A DNA stretch of 64,000 nucleotides from Clostridiales bacterium Firm_11. GTDB taxonomy: Bacteria > Bacillota > Clostridia > Christensenellales > Aristaeellaceae. This document shows positions 7,868 through 15,755 of this stretch, in pieces (positions within the stretch are counted from its first letter, which is position 1; each line of letters begins with the position of its first letter). Position numbers and translations under genes: made by a program. The stretch is taken from assembly GCA_001604105.1 (NCBI GenBank), contig LVAQ01000006.1, positions 124,001 to 188,000 of the forward strand, given 5' to 3'. The notes beneath the pieces were generated by a model. It was not told the origin of the DNA and made no database searches. It worked only from the letters and a program-made list of their open reading frames with translations.

Positions 7868-9989
7868 AAAATTGACACTCGGCTCACTCTTCGACGGCTC
7901 CGGCGGCTTTCCGCTCGGGGCTTTTTTGTCGGGCATTGAACCGCTCTGGGCGTCGGAGGTCGAGCCGTTTCCGATACGTGTCACCACTAAACGCTTCCCG
8001 AAAATGAAGCACTACGGCGACATCAACAAGATAGACGGCGCCAAGGTGCCGCCCGTGGACATCATCACAGGCGGTTTCTGCTGCCAAGACCTCTCGGTCG
8101 CGGGCAAGCGCGCCGGTCTACACGGCGAGCGGTCGGGACTGTTCTTTCAGGTGACCAGAATCGTCAGCGAGATGCTCGCCGCCACGAACAACGAATATCC
8201 CAAGTTCGCCGTGCTTGAGAATGTACCGGGGATGTATTCCTCAAACGGCGGCCTTGATTTTCAGGAGGTTTTGAATGAACTCATCCATATCAAAGACAAA
8301 AGTGCTCAGGCGCACCCCCGCCTGTCAGTACCTCTGCCTGAAAACAGAAAATGGAGTACGGCCGGGGAAATCGTGGGAGACGGTTTCGCAGTCAGTTGGC
8401 GGACGCTTGACGCTCAATTTTGGGGAGTCGCCCAGCGTCGCCGCCGTTGTTTCATTGTCGTCGATTTTACTGGCGAACGTGCCGGAGAAATATTATTTGA
8501 CGAAACGCGCCTGCGAGGGAATCCTCCGCCGAGCGGCTTCCCGTGGCAAGGAACTGCCGGAGGTGTTGCGGCTGGCTCTGGAATCCCAGTGCCTGTGCTG
8601 AATGACCAAGGCGGCCTGTGCATGGATTTGTCTGAGGACGTGACAGGTACGCTTCGGGCGCAGGAACACGGGCATCAGCCGATTGTCTTTGAACCCGGCG
8701 CGGCAAGTCGTGTTGGCGGCCACGCGTGGAGCGGCGAGCCTACCGGCGCTCTCCGAGCGGATATGGGCGACAACCAGTTCGCCGTGGCGATTGAAAACCA
8801 CCCCGCCGACAGCCGGGTGAAAATTGACGAATCGGGCGTGGTTCAGACGCTTTCCAGCCGCATGGGAACGGGCGGCGGTAATGTTCCGCTCGTGATGAAC
8901 GAGAGGCAGTACGCCCTGACTGTCGGCGAGGAAGTTGCGAATACCCTCACATCCACAGATTACAAGGGAACGCAGTGTGTGTTCGAGCCAAAAACCCTAA
9001 AAATCCGCTCCGGCTGTGAAGGCGGCGGCAAAGGCGCACTGGTACAGAATAATAAATCAGGCACGCTTTCCTGCAATAACGACCAGACCGTGTTCGTACC
9101 GAAACCCGCCGCTTTCATGGGTGGGCAAGGTGCGAAGGCTCGGAGTATCGCCTACTCGGAAGAGGCCAGTCCCACACTCCGCAGCGAGGCGGGCGGCAAC
9201 TCTGTGCCGATGGTGATGACAGCGTTTGGCATCTGTTCCAACAACAGTAACTCAATGAAATCGGCGAACCCGTACTCAGGTATTTATGAGGCCGAAACCG
9301 CCCGAACGCTCGACACCTCCGTCCCCGACCCGAACAAGAACGCGGGCGGCATGGCGGTCGTGGCTTTGGAAGGCAACGGCTCCCGCCCTTCCCACCGGGG
9401 CGACGGGTTTTCCAAGGAGGATGTCGCCTATACGCTCAACGCCGTGGAACACCACGCCGTCTGCTATCAGGATAAAGTCGGGGCGCTCTGCGCTTCCGAT
9501 TATAAGTTCCCGCAACAGCAGCAGGTCGAGGAAGGCAAAGCGGTCGTGGAACGGGTGGTCGCCGAAAACTACCAGCATGGCGGCTACCGTGAGGTCGAAA
9601 AGGCCGGGACGCTTAAGGCGAGCGGCGGCGATTTCCCCGGCGGCGAGAACGTCGTGGCGGAGAAGCGCGAAGGCGCACCCCTGCGCTATGTCGTTCGCAG
9701 GCTCACGCCGACGGAGTGCGCCCTGCTCCAGGGATTTCCGCCCGATTGGTGTGAGGGGATTGAAACGCCGGAGCCAAGCGAGGATGACATCGCCTTCTGG
9801 ACGGAGATCTGGGAGACCCACCGAAGTATCATCGGTACATCCTCCAAACCCAAGAGCCGGAATCAGATACTCAAATGGCTCCAAGACCCGCATTCCGACG
9901 CCGCCGAGTACAAGATGTGGGGTAACGGCGTGGCGCTCCCATGCGTGGTTTTCGTGCTGTCGGGCATTGTATACAGCAGCCGGAACTGA
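7860..9989 (+). CDS. Cytosine-C5 DNA methyltransferase with long repeat insertion
   Basis: A 709-residue C5-methyltransferase. Motif I (LFDGSGGFPLG), the catalytic loop (GGFCCQDLS, with Cys-Cys-Gln instead of the usual Pro-Cys-Gln), the ENVPG motif and the WGVAQRRRR motif VIII are in the first 210 residues; the closing motifs (RRLTPTECALLQGFP and WGNGVALP) are at the C-terminus. Between them, about residues 258-600, lie ten degenerate repeats built around a T-L or A-L core where the target-recognition domain normally sits. The family is usually 300-450 residues, so the insertion is large. GTG 7860 follows AAAGGAGGT and overlaps the preceding methyltransferase gene by 8 bases. Confidence 0.9.
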   Translation: MDRKLTLGSLFDGSGGFPLGAFLSGIEPLWASEVEPFPIRVTTKRFPKMKHYGDINKIDGAKVPPVDIITGGFCCQDLSVAGKRAGLHGERSGLFFQVTRIVSEMLAATNNEYPKFAVLENVPGMYSSNGGLDFQEVLNELIHIKDKSAQAHPRLSVPLPENRKWSTAGEIVGDGFAVSWRTLDAQFWGVAQRRRRCFIVVDFTGERAGEILFDETRLRGNPPPSGFPWQGTAGGVAAGSGIPVPVLNDQGGLCMDLSEDVTGTLRAQEHGHQPIVFEPGAASRVGGHAWSGEPTGALRADMGDNQFAVAIENHPADSRVKIDESGVVQTLSSRMGTGGGNVPLVMNERQYALTVGEEVANTLTSTDYKGTQCVFEPKTLKIRSGCEGGGKGALVQNNKSGTLSCNNDQTVFVPKPAAFMGGQGAKARSIAYSEEASPTLRSEAGGNSVPMVMTAFGICSNNSNSMKSANPYSGIYEAETARTLDTSVPDPNKNAGGMAVVALEGNGSRPSHRGDGFSKEDVAYTLNAVEHHAVCYQDKVGALCASDYKFPQQQQVEEGKAVVERVVAENYQHGGYREVEKAGTLKASGGDFPGGENVVAEKREGAPLRYVVRRLTPTECALLQGFPPDWCEGIETPEPSEDDIAFWTEIWETHRSIIGTSSKPKSRNQILKWLQDPHSDAAEYKMWGNGVALPCVVFVLSGIVYSSRN
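8275..8601 (+). CDS. Candidate overprinted gene in +1 frame of the C5-methyltransferase
   Basis: A 108-codon frame that lies wholly inside the methyltransferase gene, shifted by +1. It starts at ATG 8275 behind a full AGGAGG (8263-8268) at 6-base spacing. Its C-terminal part (KYYLTKRACEGILRRA, then RGKELPEVL) looks like a motif I recall from short proteins at this locus in other phages of Clostridia. The methyltransferase frame over the same bases is also clearly real (WGVAQRRRR motif VIII). This may be a dual-coding segment, or an old frame relic. Length alone is not evidence, because chance frames of this size occur here; the ribosome site and the motif are. Confidence 0.4.
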   Translation: MNSSISKTKVLRRTPACQYLCLKTENGVRPGKSWETVSQSVGGRLTLNFGESPSVAAVVSLSSILLANVPEKYYLTKRACEGILRRAASRGKELPEVLRLALESQCLC

Positions 9990-10011
9990 GCGTGTTTTTA
10001 CCGAGATATCC

Positions 10012-10086
10012 GTGCGCTTTATTACCACTGAAACGCTTGCTATTACAGGCGTTTAGAGTGATATATGTAGTCACCGAAAGGCACAT
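10012..10086 (+). promoter_or_regulatory. Repeated 5' leader element, copy 1
   Basis: A segment of about 75 bases, 40 bases before the start at 10126, nearly matches a second copy at 11726-11800. Shared blocks are GTGCGCTTTAT, CTTGCTATTACAG (10036-10048) and TTTAGAGTGATATATGT (10052-10068), followed by a CCGAAAGG hairpin tip. It contains an inverted repeat AAACGC/GCGTTT around the CTTGCTATTACAG block. No open frame runs through both copies, so it is most likely a regulatory leader, as RNA or as a protein-binding site. Confidence 0.6.
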
Positions 10087-10125
10087 CGCCTGCGGAATTT
10101 CAAGGAAAACACGGAGGGTTCCACG

Positions 10126-11256
10126 ATGAAACTCAGCTACAAGGTAACAGGTTCACAGCGCAAATCACTGGCCGGCGCAATCAGCGCGGCACTGAACGCC
10201 CCGACGAAGTATCTCGGCGCGCCGACTTTCGCCTACGAGGTCGGCGGTTACCACATCGATAAGACAGGGACACTCACGGGCAAGGATAATCTTGACCTCG
10301 AAAACACGCTCCACCTTGCGGGCTTTGATGCGGACAGCGACACTCGCGAGTACGACGAACCAGACACCTATGAAAGCGGACTCGGCGGCATGGGCGCATT
10401 GCCATCGCCTGAAGAACTCGAATCCTACGCCGAGCGGGAAATGCGCCGAATGGAACTCGAAAACCAGAACGTCCCCGACTACAGCAACCGAGGGCAGTAC
10501 GGCGGCGACGAAATCCCCGAGGACTGGGAGGACGGGATGACCGAAGAGGAAGAACTGGGGCTTGGGCGGCAGCGCCGTGAGAGTTTCCAAGGCGAGAATG
10601 GTATGAGGGCGGACGACGTTCCTGAACCAGACGCCAACACGCTGACGGTCGAGTTCCCCTTGGACGGTTTCAACCCCGAAAGCCTCGACAACCTGGCCAA
10701 GATGGTGAACGCCAAAGAAGCCCTCATCAAGTCGGCTCTGGGCGCGGAGGACTTGCCCATCCAGATTACGGAGGAAACGGTAAAGTTCCCTTGGTTCACG
10801 CTTTCCGACCCGAGCGAAGCCGCCTACTATGTACAGTTTATCTGGGCGCTCTGCAAGACGGCGAAGGAAAAGAAGCGGGTCACCGCCAAGGCGCGCGGGC
10901 TTTCCGACAACCCCAAGTACGCCATGCGTTGCTGGCTCCTCTCCCTTGGGCTTATCGGCGACGAGTACAAGAAGGCACGGAAACTACTCCTTTCAAGGTT
11001 CGACGGCAACTCCAGCTTCAAAGACGGCAGCCGCCCGACCTACACCGCCCGCCTCTACACCTACCCGAACGGCTCGGAGGAGGACGCGATGGGCTGCGAG
11101 ACCTTCGAGTTCACCTCGCTTGCCAAGGCGAAAGCCAAATGCAATGAGTTTCTCACCAACTGCGAGAGCCTGATGTTTGCGGGGGCGCATGTCGAGAACG
11201 ACGGCGGGGACTACCTTTACGAAATCCTGACAGACGGGACGGTGAATGAGAAATGA
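10126..11256 (+). CDS. Phage protein of unknown function (virulence-protein-like)
   Basis: A 376-residue protein I recognise only as a common accessory protein of Clostridia prophages, sometimes labelled virulence protein. The N-terminal 70 residues (MKLSYKVTGSQRKSL, then KYLGAPTFAYEVGGY) are the conserved part. A strongly acidic stretch (about residues 85-185) follows, and a second folded domain at residues 205-370 contains a YVQFIWALCKTAKEKKR segment. It starts at ATG 10126 behind CGGAGGG and has leader-element copy 1 upstream. No catalytic motif is evident, and no function is claimed. Confidence 0.75.
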   Translation: MKLSYKVTGSQRKSLAGAISAALNAPTKYLGAPTFAYEVGGYHIDKTGTLTGKDNLDLENTLHLAGFDADSDTREYDEPDTYESGLGGMGALPSPEELESYAEREMRRMELENQNVPDYSNRGQYGGDEIPEDWEDGMTEEEELGLGRQRRESFQGENGMRADDVPEPDANTLTVEFPLDGFNPESLDNLAKMVNAKEALIKSALGAEDLPIQITEETVKFPWFTLSDPSEAAYYVQFIWALCKTAKEKKRVTAKARGLSDNPKYAMRCWLLSLGLIGDEYKKARKLLLSRFDGNSSFKDGSRPTYTARLYTYPNGSEEDAMGCETFEFTSLAKAKAKCNEFLTNCESLMFAGAHVENDGGDYLYEILTDGTVNEK

Positions 11257-11687
11257 GTAAAAGTCAATTTCCAAGCAAAGCCGCCGTGGAAGCGCGGCGG
11301 GCAAGGTATACCAAAGGCGCGAGGGTCGAACTGGTCAGGATGAACGACCCCTACCGTGAAATGCCGTCGGGACTGCAAGGCACGGTGGACTTCGTGGACG
11401 ACACGGGGACGGTGTTCGTGAAGTGGGACGACGGCTCCTCCCTCGGCGCGGTCTACGGCGAGGACGAGATAAGGCTTCTCTCCAAAGCGGAACTGGTGAA
11501 GTGGCAATGCCGCCAAGTCGCCAAGACGGGCAGAACAAATATGTTCGACAGCAAAGCGGCATTTGAGATTGCTTTGGAGATGGGGTTTGACGAACTCGCC
11601 AACTTCATCTTCATGAACACCAAGGCGTACTCGAAGCTAATACTGACGGGCGAGTTAAGCGACGACAACCTGAAAGAGTGGCCATAA
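11253..11687 (+). CDS. DUF4314-DUF5049 fusion protein
   Basis: A 144-residue protein whose start overlaps the previous stop (ATGA). Residues 10-75 (VELVRMNDPYREMPSGLQGT, then FVKWDDGSSLGAVYGED) match the small SH3-like DUF4314 fold; the C-terminal 55 residues (TGRTNMFD, then FIFMNTKAYSKLILTG) match DUF5049. These occur as separate small phage proteins or as a fusion, both of unknown function. It is probably co-expressed with the gene before it. Confidence 0.75.
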   Translation: MSKSQFPSKAAVEARRARYTKGARVELVRMNDPYREMPSGLQGTVDFVDDTGTVFVKWDDGSSLGAVYGEDEIRLLSKAELVKWQCRQVAKTGRTNMFDSKAAFEIALEMGFDELANFIFMNTKAYSKLILTGELSDDNLKEWP

Positions 11688-11725
11688 ACTACACAACATC
11701 GGAGGCGAAAATACCCCGAAAGATT

Positions 11726-11800
11726 GTGCGCTTTATATCGCTGAAAAGACTTGCTATTACAGCGGTTTAGAGTGATATATGTGTATGCCGAAAGGCACAC
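11726..11800 (+). promoter_or_regulatory. Repeated 5' leader element, copy 2
   Basis: Second copy of the element found at 10012-10086, ending about 30 bases before the start at 11829. It keeps GTGCGCTTTAT, CTTGCTATTACAG and TTTAGAGTGATATATGT (11766-11782). The CGCTG/CAGCG inverted repeat around the middle block and a TGCC-GAAA-GGCA hairpin at the 3' side are both stronger here than in copy 1. Confidence 0.6.
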
Positions 11801-11828
11801 AAACACTTTTTTCAAGGAGGCCGCCACC

Positions 11829-12053
11829 ATGACAAACAACCAACTCCACCTGAACCAAACGGTACGCAACCTCGGCATTCTCGCCAAGGTCGTCGCCTTC
11901 CACCAAATCACGGGCGACCCGATACTCCGCCCGCTCTGGAACGACGGCACTACATGGCTCGCCGACGCAGCCAAGTGCGAAGCGGTCGACGAAACGCCAG
12001 CCGCGACCTACCGCCACAAAGACGGGCTTATCGCCCTCGAAGGGAGGAACTAA
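11829..12053 (+). CDS. Small phage protein of unknown function
   Basis: A 74-residue protein starting at ATG 11829, 8 bases after AAGGAGG (11814-11820); the open frame extends up to 11751 through the leader element, but that part is not expected to be translated. It contains NDGTTWLADAAKCEA and no recognised motif or membrane segment. It is probably translated together with the next small gene, which begins three bases after its stop. Confidence 0.6.
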   Translation: MTNNQLHLNQTVRNLGILAKVVAFHQITGDPILRPLWNDGTTWLADAAKCEAVDETPAATYRHKDGLIALEGRN

Positions 12054-12056
12054 CCA

Positions 12057-12298
12057 TGTGGAGCGAAGGCATTATCGCAAGCCCGACGACGGGAACAAGG
12101 TACAAATACTGGGTCAAGCATTTTGAAGAGCCGAGCGAGGAATACGGCATTGACGGAGGCAAAATCAGCAAGCTGACCATCCGCAAACTCGACGAGAGCC
12201 GCGACATCGTAAACTACGACAGAGGCTGGGACATGCATTGCCCCGACGAATATGAGGTCAAGGCAGTCTACGCCATCCTCCTCGAAAAGTACAACTAA
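12057..12298 (+). CDS. Small phage protein, DUF7678-like
   Basis: An 80-residue protein starting at ATG 12057 behind GGGAGGAA. It has the YKYWVKHFEEPS and GIDGGKISKLTIRK segments and a late VNYDRGWDM motif that I recall from a small conserved phage family (DUF7678); that name is from memory and less certain than the gene itself. No catalytic residues are evident. Confidence 0.65.
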
Positions 12299-12363
12299 CC
12301 TCGAAAACAACCGAAAGGCAGCCACCCCGACAGGGGCTGTCTCTCGTAGAGATAGATTCAAGC

Positions 12364-12383
12364 GAGCCGATAGGCTCTTTTTT
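12364..12383 (+). terminator. Rho-independent terminator before terL
   Basis: A short stem GAGCC-gata-GGCTC followed by six T. It closes the accessory block just before the large terminase gene, so the terminase-head block probably has its own upstream promoter or relies on read-through. Confidence 0.7.
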
Positions 12384-12408
12384 ATTGCCATGAAGGGAGG
12401 TTTCGCCG

Positions 12409-14019
12409 ATGGGTGATTTTATGTACGAGCCAACAAAGCTGATGCTGCCGACCAGCCACTACGACAAACGGCGAGCCGACTTCGCGGTGGGCTTCATACA
12501 AATGCTCCGCCACACCACGGGCGAGTGGTACGGCAAACCGTTTCACCTCATGCCCTGGCAGGAGCAGATCGTGCGGGATATTTTCGGCGTTGTTGATGCG
12601 GATGGCTTTCGGCAGTTTCGCACAGCTTATGTCGAAGTCGGCAAGAAAAACGGCAAATCAGAGTTGGCGGCGGCAATCGCCCTCTATCTCTTGTTCGCCG
12701 ACGGCGAAGCCGGTGCTGAGGTTTATTCCTGCGCCGCCGACATCAATCAGGCCAGCATTGTGTTCAACACCGCCAAGGCGATGGTCGAACAATGCAAAGA
12801 CCTCGCGGCGATATCCAAACTGCTGCCGTCCACGAAAAGAATTACATTTCCATACACGAACAGCTTCTATCGGGTGCTGTCGAGCGAAACCAAATCCAAA
12901 CAAGGCTTTAACGTATCGGGACTTATCTTCGACGAGTTGTTCGCGCAACAAACGCGAGAATTGTTTGACACGATGACCAAGTACACGGGCGACGCCAGAC
13001 GGCAGCCGCTTTACTTTCTTATCACCACGGCTGGCAGGGATAAAACCTCCATCTGCTACGAGATTCATTGTAAAGCGAAAGCCGTGATGGACGGTTCGAA
13101 GATAGACCCCGCCTTTTACCCCGCCGTGTTCGGCATTGAGGAAGGCGACGATTGGGAGGATGAATCCGTCTGGCGCAGGGTGAACCCCTCCATCGGCGTG
13201 ACGATTCCGTTTGAGACGGTGCAGGCCGCCTACGAGCAAGCGAAGCAGAACCCCGCCGAGGAGATGCACTTCCGGCAGTTCCGCCTAAACGAGTGGTGCA
13301 ACGCCGACATCAGGTGGATGCCGATGGACAGATGGGACGCCTGCGGCGAGGAAATCGACCCTGGCGACTACGAGGGGCGCGACTGTTACTGCGGTTTGGA
13401 CTTGTCCTCCACGGGCGACCTGACCGCCCTTGTTCTGGTCTTCCCGCCGGGAAGCGGCGAAACCAAGTACACGGTTATGCCCTTCTACTGGCTGCCGGAG
13501 GAAGTTATCGACCTGCGCACTCGGCGGGATCATGTGCCGTATGCCGTATGGAAGAAGATGGGCGTGTTTTACACCACCGAGGGCAACGTCGTGGACTACG
13601 ACTACATCGTTGCCTTCATCGAGAAGCTGGCGGAGCGGTTCAGAATCCGTGAGATCGCCTACGACCGCTGGGGCGCGGAGAAAGTACGCCGCGACCTTGA
13701 GGAACTGGGCGAGGAAAAAGGATTCACGGTTTTCGCTTTCGGGCAGGGATTCGGTTCGATGTCCCCGGCATGCAAGGACTTCTACCAGTTTGTGATGGAG
13801 GGCAGAATTCGCCACGGACGCCACCCCGTCCTCGACTGGAATATGGGCAACGTCGTTATCGACCAGGACGCGGCGGGCAACATCAAACCCAACAAAAGGA
13901 AATCCACCGAGAAAATAGATGGTGTGGTCGCGCTCCTGATGGGGCTTGCGAGAGCCGCCGCGGGTAATTCCGGCATTGTTGACAGCGTCTATGCGGGAAG
14001 AGGGTTACTCTTCATTTGA
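12409..14019 (+). CDS. terL: Phage terminase large subunit
   Basis: A 536-residue DNA packaging ATPase/nuclease of the HK97-like type. The ATPase half has an adenine-binding MPWQEQI segment, a Walker A variant VGKKNGKS (about residues 77-84) and Walker B LIFDEL (about residue 175). The nuclease half has the first acidic site in GLDLSSTGD (about residue 329) and the closing KSTEKIDGVVALLM segment. It starts at ATG 12409 behind GGGAGG. Its last codons overlap the convergent minus-strand gene by 8 bases. Confidence 0.93.
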   Translation: MGDFMYEPTKLMLPTSHYDKRRADFAVGFIQMLRHTTGEWYGKPFHLMPWQEQIVRDIFGVVDADGFRQFRTAYVEVGKKNGKSELAAAIALYLLFADGEAGAEVYSCAADINQASIVFNTAKAMVEQCKDLAAISKLLPSTKRITFPYTNSFYRVLSSETKSKQGFNVSGLIFDELFAQQTRELFDTMTKYTGDARRQPLYFLITTAGRDKTSICYEIHCKAKAVMDGSKIDPAFYPAVFGIEEGDDWEDESVWRRVNPSIGVTIPFETVQAAYEQAKQNPAEEMHFRQFRLNEWCNADIRWMPMDRWDACGEEIDPGDYEGRDCYCGLDLSSTGDLTALVLVFPPGSGETKYTVMPFYWLPEEVIDLRTRRDHVPYAVWKKMGVFYTTEGNVVDYDYIVAFIEKLAERFRIREIAYDRWGAEKVRRDLEELGEEKGFTVFAFGQGFGSMSPACKDFYQFVMEGRIRHGRHPVLDWNMGNVVIDQDAAGNIKPNKRKSTEKIDGVVALLMGLARAAAGNSGIVDSVYAGRGLLFI

Positions 14020-14434
14020 TCTCGCTCACCGTGCGCGTAATTCGCATGCTGGCTTCACCTGTCAACTCGTAACAGGATGCGGATGCGAAATACTTGGCTT
14101 TTGCCGCTTTCGGCAAGTCTTTCTGTGCCCTTGAAGCCGGAGATAGAACCCGATATCCAAATGGAGCAAGGATGGTTTTGATCATACATCCGACAACGGT
14201 GCGTGGGAATGTCTTTCGAAGATCAAATTCGCCGATGGTATGTGTGTCAAAGTAGCCTTCAACTGTAGAAACAACCGGGGTGAGCGCGGGCTTGCCCGCT
14301 TCGGACGCGTCAATCATCGCAATGATGTTTTCATTTTGAGATAAAAGATGGAAAAGGGCTTGCGCGTCAATGTCGGATTCAAATTTCCTGCAGGGTGGGT
14401 TTTCAGAGAGAAAATCGTCATAGGTGGCTTTCAT
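14012..14434 (-). CDS. Minus-strand accessory protein between terminase and portal
   Basis: A 140-residue soluble protein and the only minus-strand gene in the phage part of the window. It resembles a family of unknown function that I recall from Clostridia mobile DNA: a YDDFLSENPPC start, an IIAMIDASEAGKPALTPVV middle, an FPRTVVGCMIKTILAPFGY segment and a final KAKYFASASCYE motif. A strong ribosome site (AAGGAGGGG) lies 6 bases before ATG 14434. The upstream side carries three nested inverted repeats (14452-14508), suggesting independent control. Opposed orientation in a late operon is typical of a lysogeny-expressed cargo gene; function is unknown. Confidence 0.75.
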   Translation of the reverse strand: MKATYDDFLSENPPCRKFESDIDAQALFHLLSQNENIIAMIDASEAGKPALTPVVSTVEGYFDTHTIGEFDLRKTFPRTVVGCMIKTILAPFGYRVLSPASRAQKDLPKAAKAKYFASASCYELTGEASMRITRTVSEIK

Positions 14435-14451
14435 TTGGTTCCCCTCCTTTT

Positions 14452-14508
14452 AGATACGCTTTATAACGTATCTGATATCAGATACTATAACGCATCCGAA
14501 AACGGATG
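14452..14508. promoter_or_regulatory. Array of inverted repeats upstream of the minus-strand gene
   Basis: Three symmetric elements in 57 bases: AGATACG (14452-14458) with CGTATCT (14467-14473); a perfect 18-base palindrome GTATCTGATATCAGATAC (14468-14485); and CATCCG/CGGATG around four A (14493-14508). They lie between the divergent minus-strand gene and the portal gene. They are shaped like operators for a dimeric repressor, with two copies sharing the GTATCT half-site. Confidence 0.6.
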
Positions 14509-14531
14509 TCTATGCTATGGGGGTGATTTTT

Positions 14532-15755
14532 TTGAATATATTTTCTGGCCTGTTCCGTTCAAGGGACAAGCCTAAAAACTCTGTCGGCGGCGGGTGGAAT
14601 TTCCTATTCGGCGGCACGACCAGCGGCAAGGCTGTCAACGAGCGGACGGCCATGCAGACCTCGGCAGTCTACGCCTGTGTGCGTATCCTGTCGGAGTCGG
14701 TCGCGGGCTTGCCACTCCACGTCTACCGCCGCAACGGAACCGACGGCAAGGAACGCGCGCCCGATCACCCGCTCCAAAGACTTCTGCACGACGAGCCAAA
14801 TAAAGAGATGACTTCATTTGTGTTCAGGGAAACACTCATGGCGCACCTGCTCCTGTGGGGCAACGCCTATGCGCAGATCATCCGGGATGGTCGAGGTTAT
14901 CCCGTTACACTCTACCCTATGCTGCCCGATCGGATGACGGTTGACCGCGACCCAAGCGGCGAACTCGTCTACACCTACCAGAGCGACAAGGGTCAGGTTA
15001 AACTGCGGAAAGAGAGCGTCCTGCATATCCCCGGACTGGGCTTCGACGGGCTGATCGGCTATTCGCCGATCGCAATGGCGAAGAACGCCATCGGGCTCGC
15101 CCTTGCCACCGAGGACTACGGCGCCGCCTTTTTCGCCAACGGCGCGAACCCCGGCGGCGTGCTGGAGCATCCCGGCGTGGTCAAAGACCCCGACAGGCTT
15201 CGGGAAAGCTGGCAGTCGCAGTTCTCCGGTACAAACGCCCATAAGGTCGCCGTGCTTGAGGAAGGGCTGAAGTTCCATCAGATGTCCATACCTCCCGAAC
15301 AGGCGCAGTTCCTTGAAACACGGAAGTTTCAGATAAACGAGATAGCCCGTATCTTCCGGGTACCGCCCCACATGGTCGGCGACTTGGAAAAATCGTCGTT
15401 TTCGAATATCGAGCAGCAGAGCCTTGAGTTCGTCAAATACACCCTCGACCCATGGGTAGTCAGATGGGAGCAATCGCTTATGCAAGCCCTCCTGCTGCCA
15501 AGTGAAAAATCGACTGTATCCATCCGCTTCAACCTCGACGGCTTGCTCCGAGGGGACTACCAGTCGAGGATGCAAGGCTACTCGGTCGGCATTCAGAACG
15601 GGTTTTATTCGGTCAACGATGTGCGCGGCTTGGAAGACCTGAACCTTCTGCCCGATTCCGAGGGCGGGAACGTCCACGTCCTGAACGGCAACATGGTCAA
15701 ACTCGCCGACGTGGGCGCGGCTTACAAAACAAACGAAACGGAGGACACGAGGTGA
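14532..15755 (+). CDS. Phage portal protein, HK97 family
   Basis: A 407-residue portal subunit, forming the dodecameric vertex channel for DNA. Family segments include NERTAMQTSAVYACVRILSE, a GNAYAQI strand and the FRVPPHMVGDLE segment. TTG 14532 is preferred because GGGGGTGAT ends 4 bases before it and gives normal ribosome spacing; ATG 14517 is the alternative and would add five residues. It ends overlapping the protease start. Length is normal for the family. Confidence 0.9.
   Translation: MNIFSGLFRSRDKPKNSVGGGWNFLFGGTTSGKAVNERTAMQTSAVYACVRILSESVAGLPLHVYRRNGTDGKERAPDHPLQRLLHDEPNKEMTSFVFRETLMAHLLLWGNAYAQIIRDGRGYPVTLYPMLPDRMTVDRDPSGELVYTYQSDKGQVKLRKESVLHIPGLGFDGLIGYSPIAMAKNAIGLALATEDYGAAFFANGANPGGVLEHPGVVKDPDRLRESWQSQFSGTNAHKVAVLEEGLKFHQMSIPPEQAQFLETRKFQINEIARIFRVPPHMVGDLEKSSFSNIEQQSLEFVKYTLDPWVVRWEQSLMQALLLPSEKSTVSIRFNLDGLLRGDYQSRMQGYSVGIQNGFYSVNDVRGLEDLNLLPDSEGGNVHVLNGNMVKLADVGAAYKTNETEDTR

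Noticed and set aside
12658..13269. Minus-strand open frame opposite terL
   Set aside because: No motif and no start signal; a shadow of the terminase codons.
14814..15677. Minus-strand open frame of 287 codons opposite the portal gene
   Set aside because: Entirely opposite a conserved gene, with no ribosome site.
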